From NCBI RefSeq assembly GCF_034653355.1, contig NZ_JAYEER010000004.1, forward strand, positions 1,674,001 through 1,738,000: a stretch of DNA of 64,000 nucleotides, in the 5' to 3' direction. Shown piece after piece: positions 8,708 through 18,500 of the stretch. The translations under genes and the position numbers were made by a program. The stretch's first letter is position 1; each line of letters opens with the position of its first letter. Origin of the DNA: Nitrospirillum sp034653355 (GTDB lineage Bacteria; Pseudomonadota; Alphaproteobacteria; Azospirillales; Azospirillaceae). The notes under the pieces were generated by a model. That model saw only the letters and a list, made by a program, of their open reading frames with translations, was not told where the DNA came from and did not search any database.

Positions 8708-9550
8708 TCAGGCCAGCTTGGGGGCCAGCTTAGGCATGGCCTGCGACAGGCGGCCGCCCACGCGCACCGCCTCGGCCCGCACGGCCAGGCCGGTGCGATC
8801 GTCCGTTTCCACGAAGACACCGCAGACGCTGACGGTGGCGTCGTTCTCCGCCGGGGTCAGGCGGTCGGTCGGCAGCTTGCGCGTCAGGCGCAGCACCGCC
8901 GCCTCCTTCTTCATGCCGATGACGCTGTCATAGTCGCCGCACATGCCGGCGTCGGTCTGGTAGGCGGTGCGGCCGTTCAGGATCTGGGTGTCGGCCGTGG
9001 GCGTGTGGGTGTGGGTGCCCACCACCAGAGTGACGCGGCCGTCGCAGAAATGGCCCATGGCCATCTTTTCCGACGAGGCCTCGCCATGCACGTCGATGAC
9101 GATGGCGTCGGCGGCGTTCGGGCCCAGGCGGTAGGTGCGCAGCACCTTCTCCACCGCGGCGAAGGGATCGTCCAGGGCATCCATGAACAGGCGGGCCATG
9201 ACGTTGACCACCAGCACCTTGCGCCGGCCGTCACGGGTGGGCAGCAGCGAGGCGCCGCGACCGGGCGTGCCCTCGGGGTAGTTCAGGGGGCGCAACACGT
9301 TGGGCAGGCGGTCGATCTGGCCCACCAGTTCCTTCTGGTCCCAGACATGGTTGCCGGTGGTCAGGCAGTCGACCCCGGCGACGAAGAATTCCTGCGCGAT
9401 CTTCTCGGTGATGCCGAAGCCGCCGGCCGCGTTTTCACCGTTCACGATGACGAAGTCCAGGGACAGCGCCTTGCGCAAGTCCGGCAAGTGCCGCAACACG
9501 CCGTCACGGCCGCTGCGGCCCACCACGTCACCCAGGAACAACAGACGCAT
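8708..9550 (-). CDS. YmdB-like metallophosphoesterase (TIGR00282 family)
   Basis: Predicted phosphodiesterase of 280 residues; the founder YmdB hydrolyses 2',3'- and 3',5'-cAMP. Metal-binding motifs are all present: FLGDVVGRSGRDG at the N-terminus, NGENAAGGFG, TTGNHVWDQKE, DVHGEASSEK and VGTHTHTPTADTQIL. The ATG at 9550 begins exactly at the conserved MRLLFLGD; an upstream extension to 9631 lacks similarity. It is 26 bases after the folate cyclo-ligase gene on the same strand, a frequent pairing in alphaproteobacteria. Confidence 0.93.
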   Translation of the reverse strand: MRLLFLGDVVGRSGRDGVLRHLPDLRKALSLDFVIVNGENAAGGFGITEKIAQEFFVAGVDCLTTGNHVWDQKELVGQIDRLPNVLRPLNYPEGTPGRGASLLPTRDGRRKVLVVNVMARLFMDALDDPFAAVEKVLRTYRLGPNAADAIVIDVHGEASSEKMAMGHFCDGRVTLVVGTHTHTPTADTQILNGRTAYQTDAGMCGDYDSVIGMKKEAAVLRLTRKLPTDRLTPAENDATVSVCGVFVETDDRTGLAVRAEAVRVGGRLSQAMPKLAPKLA

Positions 9551-9576
9551 GACCCAACCCCAGATGAAAACCAATG

Positions 9577-10320
9577 CTAGCGCTTGCGCCGCTGCCCGGC
9601 CCGAACGGCGTAGCGCTCGGTGACGATCCAATCCAAGCCCTGGTCATGCGCGTCGCAGGGCACCTTGTCCAGTTCCTGATCGGCGAAGGCGATGCCCACC
9701 GCCTGGATGGCATGCTCGCGCCGCAGCAGAGCCAGGGTGCGGTCGTAGAAGCCGGCGCCATAGCCCAGGCGCCGCCCCCGGCGGTCGAAGGCCAGCAGCG
9801 GCACCAGCACCACGTCGGGCACCACGCCGCCGCCACCGGGTGCCGCCTCTTCCATCGGCGCCGGCACGCCCATCTTGTCGGGCGACAGCAGCGTGCCGGG
9901 CAGCCAACGGCGGAACAGCAAGGGTTGGCCCTTGGCCTGGCAGACGGGCAACGCCGCCTTCACCCCGGCGGCGACCACGCGGTGCATCAGCGGTCGCGGG
10001 TCGATCTCATCCCCCACGGGCCAATAGAAGGCGATGGTGAGGCCCACCGGGGCCAGGCCGTCGGTGATCTGGGGCAGCGCGCCCAGGAAATTGTCGGCCA
10101 GCGCCTTGGAGGCCGCGGCGCGGTCCAGCTCCAGCTCCGCGCGCGCCCGGCGGGCCGAGACCCGCACCGCCTTCTTGGCGGCGCGTGCCGCCTCCTCCGT
10201 CAGCAGGGCCGCCGGGCCTGTGGCCGGCGCCGCGGCACCAGGGGCTGGGGAAGCGTCATGGGTACGGGAGGCGGTGGCGGTCACGGGCGGATAAGGCCCT
10301 CGTAAGGACAGGCCCGGCAT
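9577..10320 (-). CDS. 5-formyltetrahydrofolate cyclo-ligase
   Basis: ATP-dependent enzyme converting 5-formyl-THF to 5,10-methenyl-THF (YgfA/MTHFS family). The substrate and nucleotide motifs are visible: FYWPVGDEIDPRPLM and VPLLAFDRRGRRLGYGAGFYDR. I place the start at the ATG at 10320, the first ATG after the 6S RNA candidate; this leaves an Ala/Pro-rich leader of about 50 residues before the conserved KKAVRVSARRARAEL, so a downstream GTG (10284) may be the true start. Gene order zapA, 6S RNA, cyclo-ligase is conserved across proteobacteria. Confidence 0.9.
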   Translation of the reverse strand: MPGLSLRGPYPPVTATASRTHDASPAPGAAAPATGPAALLTEEAARAAKKAVRVSARRARAELELDRAAASKALADNFLGALPQITDGLAPVGLTIAFYWPVGDEIDPRPLMHRVVAAGVKAALPVCQAKGQPLLFRRWLPGTLLSPDKMGVPAPMEEAAPGGGGVVPDVVLVPLLAFDRRGRRLGYGAGFYDRTLALLRREHAIQAVGIAFADQELDKVPCDAHDQGLDWIVTERYAVRAGQRRKR

Positions 10321-10345
10321 CAAGCGGGGCGGGAGGGGAAAGAGG

Positions 10346-10517
10346 GTCTGGAAGGAGCCGCGACGGCCGATGGACAAGCGTATCCTCCACGGCCTGCCAA
10401 GGCAGGTGGGAGCCATATGTCCGACACCACGGCGTCGGCAGGGACAGCCCCCTAGAGGATTGGGTATCGGCCCTGGGGATAATGCGTCCTGTCGAGCCGC
10501 GCAGCCCCCTTCCAGAC
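10346..10517 (-). ncRNA. ssrS: 6S RNA (SsrS) candidate
   Basis: The 172-base interval between zapA and the folate cyclo-ligase folds end to end. Its 5' end GTCTGGAAGG pairs perfectly with the 3' end CCTTCCAGAC (positions 10508-10517 and 10346-10355). Further pairing continues inward (GCTGCGCGGC with GCCGTCGCGGC, ATCCTC with GAGGAT), and small terminal hairpins such as CCTGCC/GGCAGG lie in the middle. Size, rod-like shape and exact position between zapA and ygfA are those of 6S RNA, the RNA-polymerase holoenzyme regulator. Call made from structure and synteny, not from sequence search. Confidence 0.75.
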
Positions 10518-10524
10518 GATTAAT

Positions 10525-10875
10525 TTAGGAGCGATCGAGCCGCGCCGCAATGTCTTCGATGCGCTTGGCCAGGCTGTCGACGGCCGCGATGACGCTATCG
10601 TCCTCTGCGCGGGGCGCAGGGGTCGCTTCCTGCACCGGGGCCGGCACGGGCCGGCGCGGGCCGCCCAGCTCGGCGCGCAGGTCGAAAATCTCGTCCGCCA
10701 GCATGAGGGCCGTCAGCACCAGCAGCTGCGTCTCGCTGCCGCCGGAAGCGTCGTGCGCCACCTCGCGCAGGCGGGCGTCAACATAAGAGCCAAGCTCGCG
10801 CAGGCGCTGCTCCTGGCCATCGTCGCAGGCCAGGCCATAAGGGCGTCCATTCAGGATGATGTCCACGCGGGCCAT
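10525..10875 (-). CDS. zapA: Cell division protein ZapA
   Basis: FtsZ-ring-associated protein of 116 residues. The N-terminal VDIILNGRPYGLACDDGQEQRLRELGSYVD-type region matches ZapA (nucleotide-free dimer domain; key residues in NGRPY and RLREL), followed by a long helix (LLVLTALMLADEIFDLRAEL) that forms the antiparallel coiled coil. The tail is a Pro/Ala linker plus a short helix. Follows the DUF4164 gene by 7 bases. Confidence 0.92.
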   Translation of the reverse strand: MARVDIILNGRPYGLACDDGQEQRLRELGSYVDARLREVAHDASGGSETQLLVLTALMLADEIFDLRAELGGPRRPVPAPVQEATPAPRAEDDSVIAAVDSLAKRIEDIAARLDRS

Positions 10876-10882
10876 CTTCTAA

Positions 10883-11140
10883 TCAGTCCTCCAGCACCGC
10901 ACGCAACTGGCCGATGGTCCGGTCCAGCCGCTCCGACAAGGCCGCGGTCGCTGCCTTGGCCCCCTGCTCCCGCCCTTCCGCCGCCGCCAGCGCCCGTTCC
11001 AGCTGGGCGATGCGGGCCTTGGCCGCCCCATCGACATCACTGGAAACGACCGCGGGCTGCGCCAGGCGTCGTTCCAGCGCCCCGTCCAGCACAAGGACGG
11101 CGGCATCCAGACGTTCCAGCGCGGTCTTCAGGCGTTCCAT
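10883..11140 (-). CDS. DUF4164-type coiled-coil protein
   Basis: Small protein of 85 residues that is almost entirely helical: MERLKTALERLDAAV, then a heptad stretch (AAKARIAQLERALAAAEGRE) and a leucine-rich tail (LSERLDRTIGQLRAVLED). Its place directly before zapA (7-base gap) is where DUF4164 genes sit in alphaproteobacteria. Function is unknown; a role in division is inferred from the neighbour only. Confidence 0.8.
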   Translation of the reverse strand: MERLKTALERLDAAVLVLDGALERRLAQPAVVSSDVDGAAKARIAQLERALAAAEGREQGAKAATAALSERLDRTIGQLRAVLED

Positions 11141-11627
11141 GGGACGAGACGGGTCCGATAGCCAATGGAAGGGAGGTCGGGTGCAAATAAGATGGATAAG
11201 CTCTGGCGTCGAATAAAGAAAGAAAGCGGTCGAGACCAGCGAAAAAAACCGCGCGGACAGATGATTAGGCCCCGGCGCACGGGCGACCGGATCTCGAATG
11301 GGAAAGCCCGGCGGGAAAGGCCCGCTGGATACAGGCGTTAACGCTGGCCGCGCTTGCAGTTTTCGGAGGGCCCCGGACCTTGACGCGGCAGGCGGTGGCG
11401 GTCATGGTGCCGCCCGCCCCTCGCGCCTGGACTGTGCGCGCACGACGCCCTTAAAGAAGGCGGTGCGGCGGCGCAACTCATCGGGAGCATCGGGCCCTGG
11501 ATCGTCTCCCGGGAATGCCCTTCCCGTGGCGGTCGTCCCGGTTGAATCCGCCGGAGCAGGCGCCCTGTCGGCTGCCCTTCCGGCCTTCTGAGCACAGCGC
11601 ATCCGCTTGATGAAAGGCCCTCTGCCC
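11141..11627. other. Divergent intergenic region between DUF4164/zapA and tkt
   Basis: 487 bases with no credible gene on either strand. The first 100 bases are less GC-rich and include an A-run near 11244-11250, and probably hold the zapA-operon promoter. The rest is GC-rich and probably holds the tkt promoter and leader. Open frames here overlap tkt in antisense and lack homology-like features. Confidence 0.6.
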
Positions 11628-13643
11628 ATGTCGTCCCAGCCCGCAACCGGAGATGCCGTCGGGGCCGTTCCCCACAAGGATCTCGCCACCGCCATCCGCG
11701 TCCTGGCCATGGACGCCGTGGAAGCGGCCAAGTCGGGCCACCCCGGCATGCCCATGGGCATGGCCGATGTCGCCACCGTGCTGTTCACCCAGTTCCTGAA
11801 GTTCGATCCCAAGCGCCCCGACTGGGCCGACCGCGACCGCTTCGTGCTGTCGGCCGGCCACGGCTCCATGCTGATCTACGCGCTGCTCTACCTCACGGGG
11901 TATGAGGACATCGACCTTGAGCAGATCAAGAAGTTCCGCCAGCTGGGCGCCCGCACCGCCGGCCACCCGGAATACGGCATGGCCCGCGGGATCGAGATGA
12001 CCACGGGCCCGCTGGGCCAGGGCATCGCCACCGCCGTGGGTATGGCCCTGGCGGAGCGTCACCTGAACGCCCGCTTCGGCGACGTCCTGGTCGACCACCA
12101 CACCTATGTCATCGCCGGCGACGGCTGCCTACAGGAAGGCGTCAGCCATGAGGCCGCGTCGCTGGCCGGCCACCTGGGCCTGGACCGCCTGATCGTCCTG
12201 TGGGACGACAACAGCATCTCCATCGACGGCCCCACCAACCTGTCCTTGTCCGAGGACGTGAAGGCCCGCTTCGTCGCCTATGGCTGGGACGTGCAGGCCG
12301 TGGACGGCCATGACCCGGTGGCGGTCGCGGCAGCCATCGCCCAGGCCAAAACCACCAGCACCCCGTCGCTGATCGCCTGCCGCACCACCATCGGCCTGGG
12401 CGCCCCGACCAAGGCCGGCAAGAACTCCAGCCACGGCTCGCCCCTGGGGGCGGCCGAGATCGCCGGCGCCCGCGCCGCCTACGGCTGGGAGCATGGCCCC
12501 TTCGAAATCCCGGCCCCCATCCTGAACGCCTGGCGCCAATACGGCGCCCGGGGTGCCGCCGCCGCCGGCGCTTGGGACCAGCGCCTGGCCGCCGCCGACA
12601 ACAGCCTGGGCGCCGCCTTCAAGGCCGCCCAGTCGGGTGACGCGCCGGCCGAGCTGGACGCCGTCATCGCCGCCTTCAAGCGCGCCACCAGCGAGGCCCG
12701 CCCCAGCGTGGCCACCCGCCAGGCCTCGGGCAACGTGCTGGACGCCATCTTCGACGTGGTGCCGGAACTGATCAGCGGCTCCGCCGACCTGACCGGGTCC
12801 AACAACACCCGCACCAAGGGTGTCGTCAGCCTGCAGCGCGACAAGTACGAGGGCCGCTACATCCACTATGGCGTGCGTGAGCACGCCATGGCCGCCGCCA
12901 TGAACGGCATGGCCCTGCACGGCGGCCTGATCCCGCTGAGCGGCACCTTCCTATGCTTCGCCGACTACAGCCGCCCGGCCATCCGCCTGGGCGCCCTGAT
13001 GAAGCAGCGCGTGGTGCATGTCATGACCCACGACAGCATCGGCCTGGGCGAGGACGGCCCCACCCACCAGCCGGTGGAGCATATGGCGGCCCTGCGCGCC
13101 ATCCCCAACCTGCTGGTCTTCCGCCCCGCCGACCAGGTGGAGACGGCGGAGTGCTGGCAGCTGGCGCTGCGGTCCAAGACCCGCCCGTCGGTCCTGGCGC
13201 TGACCCGCCAGAACCTGGCCACCCTGCGCACCGAGCACACCGACGAGAACCTGACCGCCAAGGGCGCCTACGTCCTGCGCGAGGCTGAAGGCGGGGTGGC
13301 CAAGGTGGTGCTGCTGGCCACCGGCTCGGAAGTGGAGATCGCCGTGCAGGCACGCGATGTGCTGCAGGCCGAGGGCGTGCCCACGCGCGTCGTCTCCATG
13401 CCCAGCTGGGAGCTGTTCGTGGAACAAGGCGAGGCCTACCGAGCCCGGGTGCTGGGCGGTGACGACGTGGTCCGCGTCGGCGTCGAAGCCATGGTGCGCA
13501 TGGGCTGGGACCGCTGGATCGGCCCCAAGGGCGGTTTCGTCGGCATGCCCGGCTTCGGCGAGTCGGGGCCGTACAAGGAGCTGTACCACCACTTCGGCAT
13601 CACCGTCGACGGCGTGGTCGCGGCCGCCAAGGCCCGTCTCTGA
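11628..13643 (+). CDS. tkt: Transketolase
   Basis: Thiamine-diphosphate enzyme of the pentose phosphate pathway, 671 residues, the normal family length. The ThDP-binding motif GDGCLQEGVSHEAASLAGHLGLDRLIVLWDDN-type region is at about residues 165-195, SGHPGMPMG near the N-terminus holds the first conserved His, and the second half has YGVREHAMAAAMNG and HDSIGLGEDGPTHQPVEH. I chose the ATG at 11628, preceded by AAAGG; TTG 11607 and ATG 11610 are alternatives. Followed by gap, as in the tkt-gap-pgk arrangement of many alphaproteobacteria. Confidence 0.97.
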   Translation: MSSQPATGDAVGAVPHKDLATAIRVLAMDAVEAAKSGHPGMPMGMADVATVLFTQFLKFDPKRPDWADRDRFVLSAGHGSMLIYALLYLTGYEDIDLEQIKKFRQLGARTAGHPEYGMARGIEMTTGPLGQGIATAVGMALAERHLNARFGDVLVDHHTYVIAGDGCLQEGVSHEAASLAGHLGLDRLIVLWDDNSISIDGPTNLSLSEDVKARFVAYGWDVQAVDGHDPVAVAAAIAQAKTTSTPSLIACRTTIGLGAPTKAGKNSSHGSPLGAAEIAGARAAYGWEHGPFEIPAPILNAWRQYGARGAAAAGAWDQRLAAADNSLGAAFKAAQSGDAPAELDAVIAAFKRATSEARPSVATRQASGNVLDAIFDVVPELISGSADLTGSNNTRTKGVVSLQRDKYEGRYIHYGVREHAMAAAMNGMALHGGLIPLSGTFLCFADYSRPAIRLGALMKQRVVHVMTHDSIGLGEDGPTHQPVEHMAALRAIPNLLVFRPADQVETAECWQLALRSKTRPSVLALTRQNLATLRTEHTDENLTAKGAYVLREAEGGVAKVVLLATGSEVEIAVQARDVLQAEGVPTRVVSMPSWELFVEQGEAYRARVLGGDDVVRVGVEAMVRMGWDRWIGPKGGFVGMPGFGESGPYKELYHHFGITVDGVVAAAKARL

Positions 13644-13651
13644 GGTGAGTA

Positions 13652-13697
13652 CCCAAGGCGGGGCTCCGACAACCAAACCGGGGCCCCCGCTTTGACA
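13652..13697 (+). terminator. Possible terminator after tkt
   Basis: An imperfect inverted repeat (AAGGCGGGGCTCC near 13653 and GGGGCCCCCGCTTT ending near 13694) lies 10 bases after the stop. The pairing has mismatches and the T-run is only three bases, so this is tentative. Confidence 0.4.
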
Positions 13698-13846
13698 CGA
13701 GCGTCCGGATGAGACGTCCCACTATGGTAGGCCTGCCATGCAAGCCCCATAGCGCCTAAAACGACGGCGTGACGTTTACCATCTTCAAGGTTTCAGCATA
13801 GCCGGCCCGATCCCTGGGGCGGTTCAACGATGTCGGAGGAAGACAC

Positions 13847-14857
13847 ATGGCTGTTCGTGTTGCCATCAACGGGTTCGGGCGCATCGGCCGTCTGGTGCTG
13901 CGCGCCATTTACGAAAGCGGCCGCAAGGACGTCGAGGTGGTCGCCATCAACGACCTGGCCGACGCCAAGACCAACGCCCACCTGCTGAAGTACGACAGCG
14001 TGCACGGCCGCTTCCCCGGCACGGTCGAGGTGGTGGACGGCAACCTGGTGGTCAACGGCCACACGATCAAGGTCGTGCAGGAACGCGATCCGACCAAGCT
14101 GCCCTGGGGCGACCTGGACATCGACGTGGCCATGGAATGCTCGGGCATCTTCACCTCGCGGGAAGGCGCCTCCAAGCACCTGGCCGCCGGCGCCAAGAAG
14201 GTGCTGATCTCCGCCCCCGGCACGGATGAGGACATCACCGTCGTCTATGGCGTGAACCACGACAAGCTGACGGCGGAACACAAGATCGTCTCCAACGCCA
14301 GCTGCACCACCAACTGCCTGGCTCCGGTGGCCTACGTGCTGAACAATGCCATCGGCATCGAGCACGGCTTCATGACCACCATCCACAGCTACACCGGCGA
14401 CCAGAACACGGTCGACACGATGCACAAGGACCTGCATCGCGCCCGCGCCGCGGCCCTGAACATCATCCCGACCTCCACCGGCGCCGCCAAGGCCGTGGGC
14501 AAGGTGCTGCCGGAGCTGAAGGGCAAGCTGGACGGCACCTCGCTGCGCGTCCCCACCCCCAACGTCTCGGTCGTGGACTTCAAGTTCGTGGCCAAGAAGG
14601 CCACCACGGTCGAGGAAGTCTCGGCCGCCATCAAGGCCGCCGCTTCCGAGGGCCCGCTGAAGGGCATCCTGGGCGTCTATGCCGAACCGCTGGTGTCCAC
14701 CGACTTCAACCACGACCCGCACTCGTCCATCTTCGCGCTGAACGAGACCAAGGTCATCGACGGCACCTTCGTGCGCATCATGACCTGGTACGATAACGAG
14801 TGGGGCTTCTCCAACCGCATGAGCGACACCGCCGTCGCCCTGCACAAGGTTGGCTGA
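13847..14857 (+). CDS. gap: Type I glyceraldehyde-3-phosphate dehydrogenase
   Basis: NAD-dependent oxidoreductase interconverting glyceraldehyde-3-phosphate and 1,3-bisphosphoglycerate, 336 residues. The Rossmann motif INGFGRIGR is at residues 7-15, the adenine-ribose-binding Asp is in AINDLAD (about D36), and the catalytic Cys is C153 in SNASCTTNCLAP. WYDNEWGFSNRM near the C-terminus is also conserved. A GGAGGA ribosome site precedes the ATG. A short palindrome overlaps the stop codon, followed by a terminator. Confidence 0.98.
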   Translation: MAVRVAINGFGRIGRLVLRAIYESGRKDVEVVAINDLADAKTNAHLLKYDSVHGRFPGTVEVVDGNLVVNGHTIKVVQERDPTKLPWGDLDIDVAMECSGIFTSREGASKHLAAGAKKVLISAPGTDEDITVVYGVNHDKLTAEHKIVSNASCTTNCLAPVAYVLNNAIGIEHGFMTTIHSYTGDQNTVDTMHKDLHRARAAALNIIPTSTGAAKAVGKVLPELKGKLDGTSLRVPTPNVSVVDFKFVAKKATTVEEVSAAIKAAASEGPLKGILGVYAEPLVSTDFNHDPHSSIFALNETKVIDGTFVRIMTWYDNEWGFSNRMSDTAVALHKVG

Positions 14858-14883
14858 TCCCAATCGGGATCGAGTAGGATGAA

Positions 14884-14916
14884 GGGCGCTGCGGCCATGC
14901 CGCGGCGCCCTTTTCC
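14884..14916 (+). terminator. Rho-independent terminator after gap
   Basis: GGGCGC-TGCGGC pairs with GCCGCG-GCGCCC around a short loop, followed by TTTTCCTTT. It ends the gap transcript 27 bases after the stop and before the next ORF. Confidence 0.75.
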
Positions 14917-14935
14917 TTTCAGGATTTGCACCGCC

Positions 14936-15337
14936 GTGAGCCCCCCCATCCGCGTCCTGCGCCTGGACGACGCCCGCGCCGCCTTGGCGGCGGCCGCCGG
15001 CGCGCCCGTCCGCCTGGTCAGCGCGCCGGACGCGGGCGGCGCGCTGGGCGCCGGCGGCTGGCGCGCCCTGCTGGACGTCCTCGCGGCCGAGTTCCCAGGG
15101 GCGCCCTTGGTGGCCGTGCTGGATTGCGGCGCCGCCGCCGGCCATGCGCTGGCCGCCATGGCGCTGGGCATCCCCGACATCGCCTTTTCCGGCGACCCGG
15201 CCGCCGCCGCGCGCCTAGCCGACATCGCCAGCGGACAGGGCGCACGGCTGCACCCGCCGGAACCGGTTGAAGCCCTGGACCTTCGCGGCCTGCGCGACCC
15301 GGTGGCGGCCTGCCGCGCCTGGCTGGCACAGCCCTAA
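14936..15337 (+). CDS. Conserved-looking protein of unknown function
   Basis: A 133-residue ORF with strong GC3 bias. I place the start at the GTG at 14936, behind an AGGA-like site; an ATG at 14879 would place the start inside the gap terminator hairpin. The product is Ala/Gly/Leu-rich, globular in pattern, without signal peptide or membrane segment; a central stretch (AVLDCGAAAGHALAAMALGIPDIAF) alternates like beta-alpha units. I do not recognise a family. It occupies the place where pgk commonly follows gap but is unrelated to phosphoglycerate kinase. Confidence 0.55.
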   Translation: MSPPIRVLRLDDARAALAAAAGAPVRLVSAPDAGGALGAGGWRALLDVLAAEFPGAPLVAVLDCGAAAGHALAAMALGIPDIAFSGDPAAAARLADIASGQGARLHPPEPVEALDLRGLRDPVAACRAWLAQP

Positions 15338-15566
15338 CCTTCACCCTTCAGGATTAGGCAACCATTATTGTAATTCACCAATATTGAGCAAATTCACTTT
15401 CTGTTAAGTGTCGATCTATTAAATATGGCGCTGATACCAGCCCATGTTCCCCAGGACATGCTTAGTCATAAGCCTGGCGATCCATCATCAATCGACCTGT
15501 CCAGAAAGCTTGATCGCGTGTACATCTAGCAATCTGGCGGATGATTTGGGGTTTCCGGGAACCGTT

Positions 15567-18500
15567 GTGCGGCAATTACGACAAATCCTGACTATATTCT
15601 TGGTCGCGCCGCTGATGGTCGGCGGTGGCGCCGCCAGGGCGGCGGCCACAGGGTGGGAGCGGCTGCACGCCACCCTTTTCAGCAACGTCGGCCGCGAGTC
15701 CGGCCTGCCGCATCCCATCGCCATGGCCCTGGCGCAGGACAGCGACGGCTTCGTCTGGGTGGGCACCCAGGGCGGCCTGTCCCGCTATGACGGCTACCGC
15801 TTCCGCACCTTCCTGCACCAGGACGGCGTGCCAGGCAGCCTTCCCGGCAATGTCATCACCGCCCTGGTTCCCGCCACCGCCGGCCGGCTGTGGGTATCCA
15901 CCGCCACCGGCAATGTCGCGCGCTACGACCCCGCCACCGGCCAGTTCCAGGATCTTCCCGAGCCGGCGGGCCAGCCGGCGCGCGGCGGCGTGCTGAGCAT
16001 GGTCGGCGACGGTGACGACGGCATCTGGGTCGGCACCAACGCGGGGCTGGAGCATGTGGACGCCGCTGGCGCGGTGACGCGGGAGGCGCATCGCGACGGG
16101 GACCCCACCTCCGCCCCCAGTGACCGCATCCGCGCCCTGCTGCGCACCCGTGACGGCACCCTGTGGATCAGCACCGTCACCGGCCTGATGCGCCGGGCGA
16201 CCGGGGCCAGCGCCTTCACGCCCGTTCCCCTGACGGACGCCCATGGCCAAGGAGTGACGGACGAGGTCGTCGCCCTGACCCAGGACAGTGCCGGACGGGT
16301 GTGGTTCGCCACCGTGCGCTCCGGCCTGGGCCGCGTCCTGCCCGGCCCCTCGGACGTCTCCATCGACCCACCCGCCGCTGGTGCATGGGGCCCCGCCCGA
16401 CTGGTGCCGGAGGCCAGCCCCCAGGCGCTGGGTGGCCCGCTGGTGTTCTGCCTGACCGAGGGCCGGCCGGGCGAGGTCTGGGTGGGGCGGGTGGCCGGCG
16501 GCATCACGATCATCGACGCCGCCACCGGCGCGTTACGCACCCTGCGCCACAATCCGTTGGCGCCCACCAGCATCGCCGACGACAGCGTCCACGCCCTGAT
16601 GCGCGATCGCACGGGCATGCTATGGGCCGCCACCAACCTCGGCGTCAGCCGCACCGACCTGCGCATCGACGCCGTCGACACCCTGTTGCCGGACCCCAGC
16701 GCCGGCGGCCTGCCGGACGCCAACGTCCTGGGCATCACCACCACGCCGGATGGCCGGGCCTGGATGGGGTTCAAGGACCATGGGGCCGCCCTGCTGGACC
16801 CAGCCGCCGGCACGGTCACGCCGCTGCCGAACGTCGCCTCCCTGCCCCCGGGCGGCGTGGTCAGCATCACCGGCGCCCTGGACGGCGGCGTCTGGCTGGG
16901 GGCTGGCGCGGGGCGGGCCCTATTCCGCCACGATCCCAGCACCGGCGCCCTGGAGCAGCACCCCTTCCCCGGCCAGGTCGTCAGCCCCATGATCTACGGC
17001 CTGGCGGAGGGCGACGCCCTGTGGTTCGGCGCCGGCCCCCTGGTGCGTTACGCGCCCACGACGGGAAAGGCCACGGTGTTCCGGCACGCCGCCGACGACC
17101 CGGCTTCGCTGGTCGATGACAGCGTCAACGTCATGCTGCCGGACGGCGCCGGCGGCCTGTGGGTGGGCACCCGACACGGCCTGGACCGCATGGAGGGGAC
17201 CACCGGCGCCTTCGGCCATTATCTGCACGACCCGGCCGCCCCCCACTCCCTGCCGGCGGATCTGATCACCACGCTGCTGATGGATCGCCATGGCCGATTG
17301 TGGCTGGGGACGCTGGGGGGTGGCATCGGCGTGCTGGAACAGCCAGCGGGGCCCGATCACCCCCGGGGCGTCTTCCGGCGCCTGACCATGGCCGACGGCC
17401 TGCCCAACGACAATATCGGCACCCTGCTGATGGACGGCAGCGGCCGGGTGTGGGCCAGCACGGCCGACGGCCTGGCCGTCATCGACCCCGAAACCTGGGC
17501 CGCGCGGGCGCTGGGCCGGGCCGACGGCGTCGCCATCCCCGCTTATTGGATTCATTCCGGCGCCGCCCTGCCCGACGGCAGCCTGATCTTCGGCGGCGGC
17601 GGCGGCGCGACGGTGGTGCATCCGGATCGCTACAAGCCAAAAACCGAGCGGCCCCCCGTAGTGATCACCGCCGTGCGCGTCGCCGGCCGGCCGGTGCCCG
17701 TCGGAACCATGGCGGCGCCTGTACCCCTCCGCCTCGCCCCCGGCGACCGTAGCGTGGAGATCTCCTTCGCCGCCCTGGACTACTCCGCACCGGAGGACAT
17801 CCGCTATGCCTACACGCTGAGCGGCTTCGACGAGAGTTGGACGGATGCCGACACCACCCAGCGCGTGGCGGCCTATACCAACCTGCCGCCGGGTCGTTAC
17901 AGCCTGCTGATCAAGGCGGGCAACCGGGCGGGCGACTGGTCCGCGCCCGTGACGCTGTCCATCGAGGTGCTGCCGGCCTGGTGGCAGACGCTGTGGGCCA
18001 AGCTGGCCGCCGTCGCGCTGGCGCTGGGCGGCGTCGTGGCCCTGGTGCAGGCCCGTACCACCTATTTGCGCCGCCGCCGCGCCGTGCTGGAGGCGCAGGT
18101 GGCCCGCCAGACCCGGGATCTGCTGGCCGCGAACGAGCGCCTGAAGGATCTGGCCAACCGCGACCCGCTGACGGAAATCCACAACCGCCGCCACTTCATG
18201 GAACTGGCGGAGGCGGCGCTGGTCCTGGCCCGGCCGACCGGGACGCCCGCCGCCCTGCTGATGATGGACATCGACCACTTCAAGCAGGTCAACGACACCC
18301 TGGGCCACAGCGCGGGCGATGAGGTGCTGTTGGCCGTGGTGGCCCGCATCCGCGCCCTGCTGCGCAAGACCGACGTCTTCGCCCGCCTGGGCGGTGAGGA
18401 ATTGGCCCTGTTCATGCCCGACGCGGACGAGGATGCGGCGCTGGCGGTGGCCGAGCGGCTGCGCCGGGCCGTGGGCGACACGCCCTATGACATCGAGGGA

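Noticed and set aside
12129..13676. Two minus-strand ORFs opposite tkt
   Set aside because: Antisense to transketolase with no recognisable domain.
13793..15145. 450-codon minus-strand ORF opposite gap
   Set aside because: Covers gap in antisense; gap has intact catalytic motifs and ribosome site.
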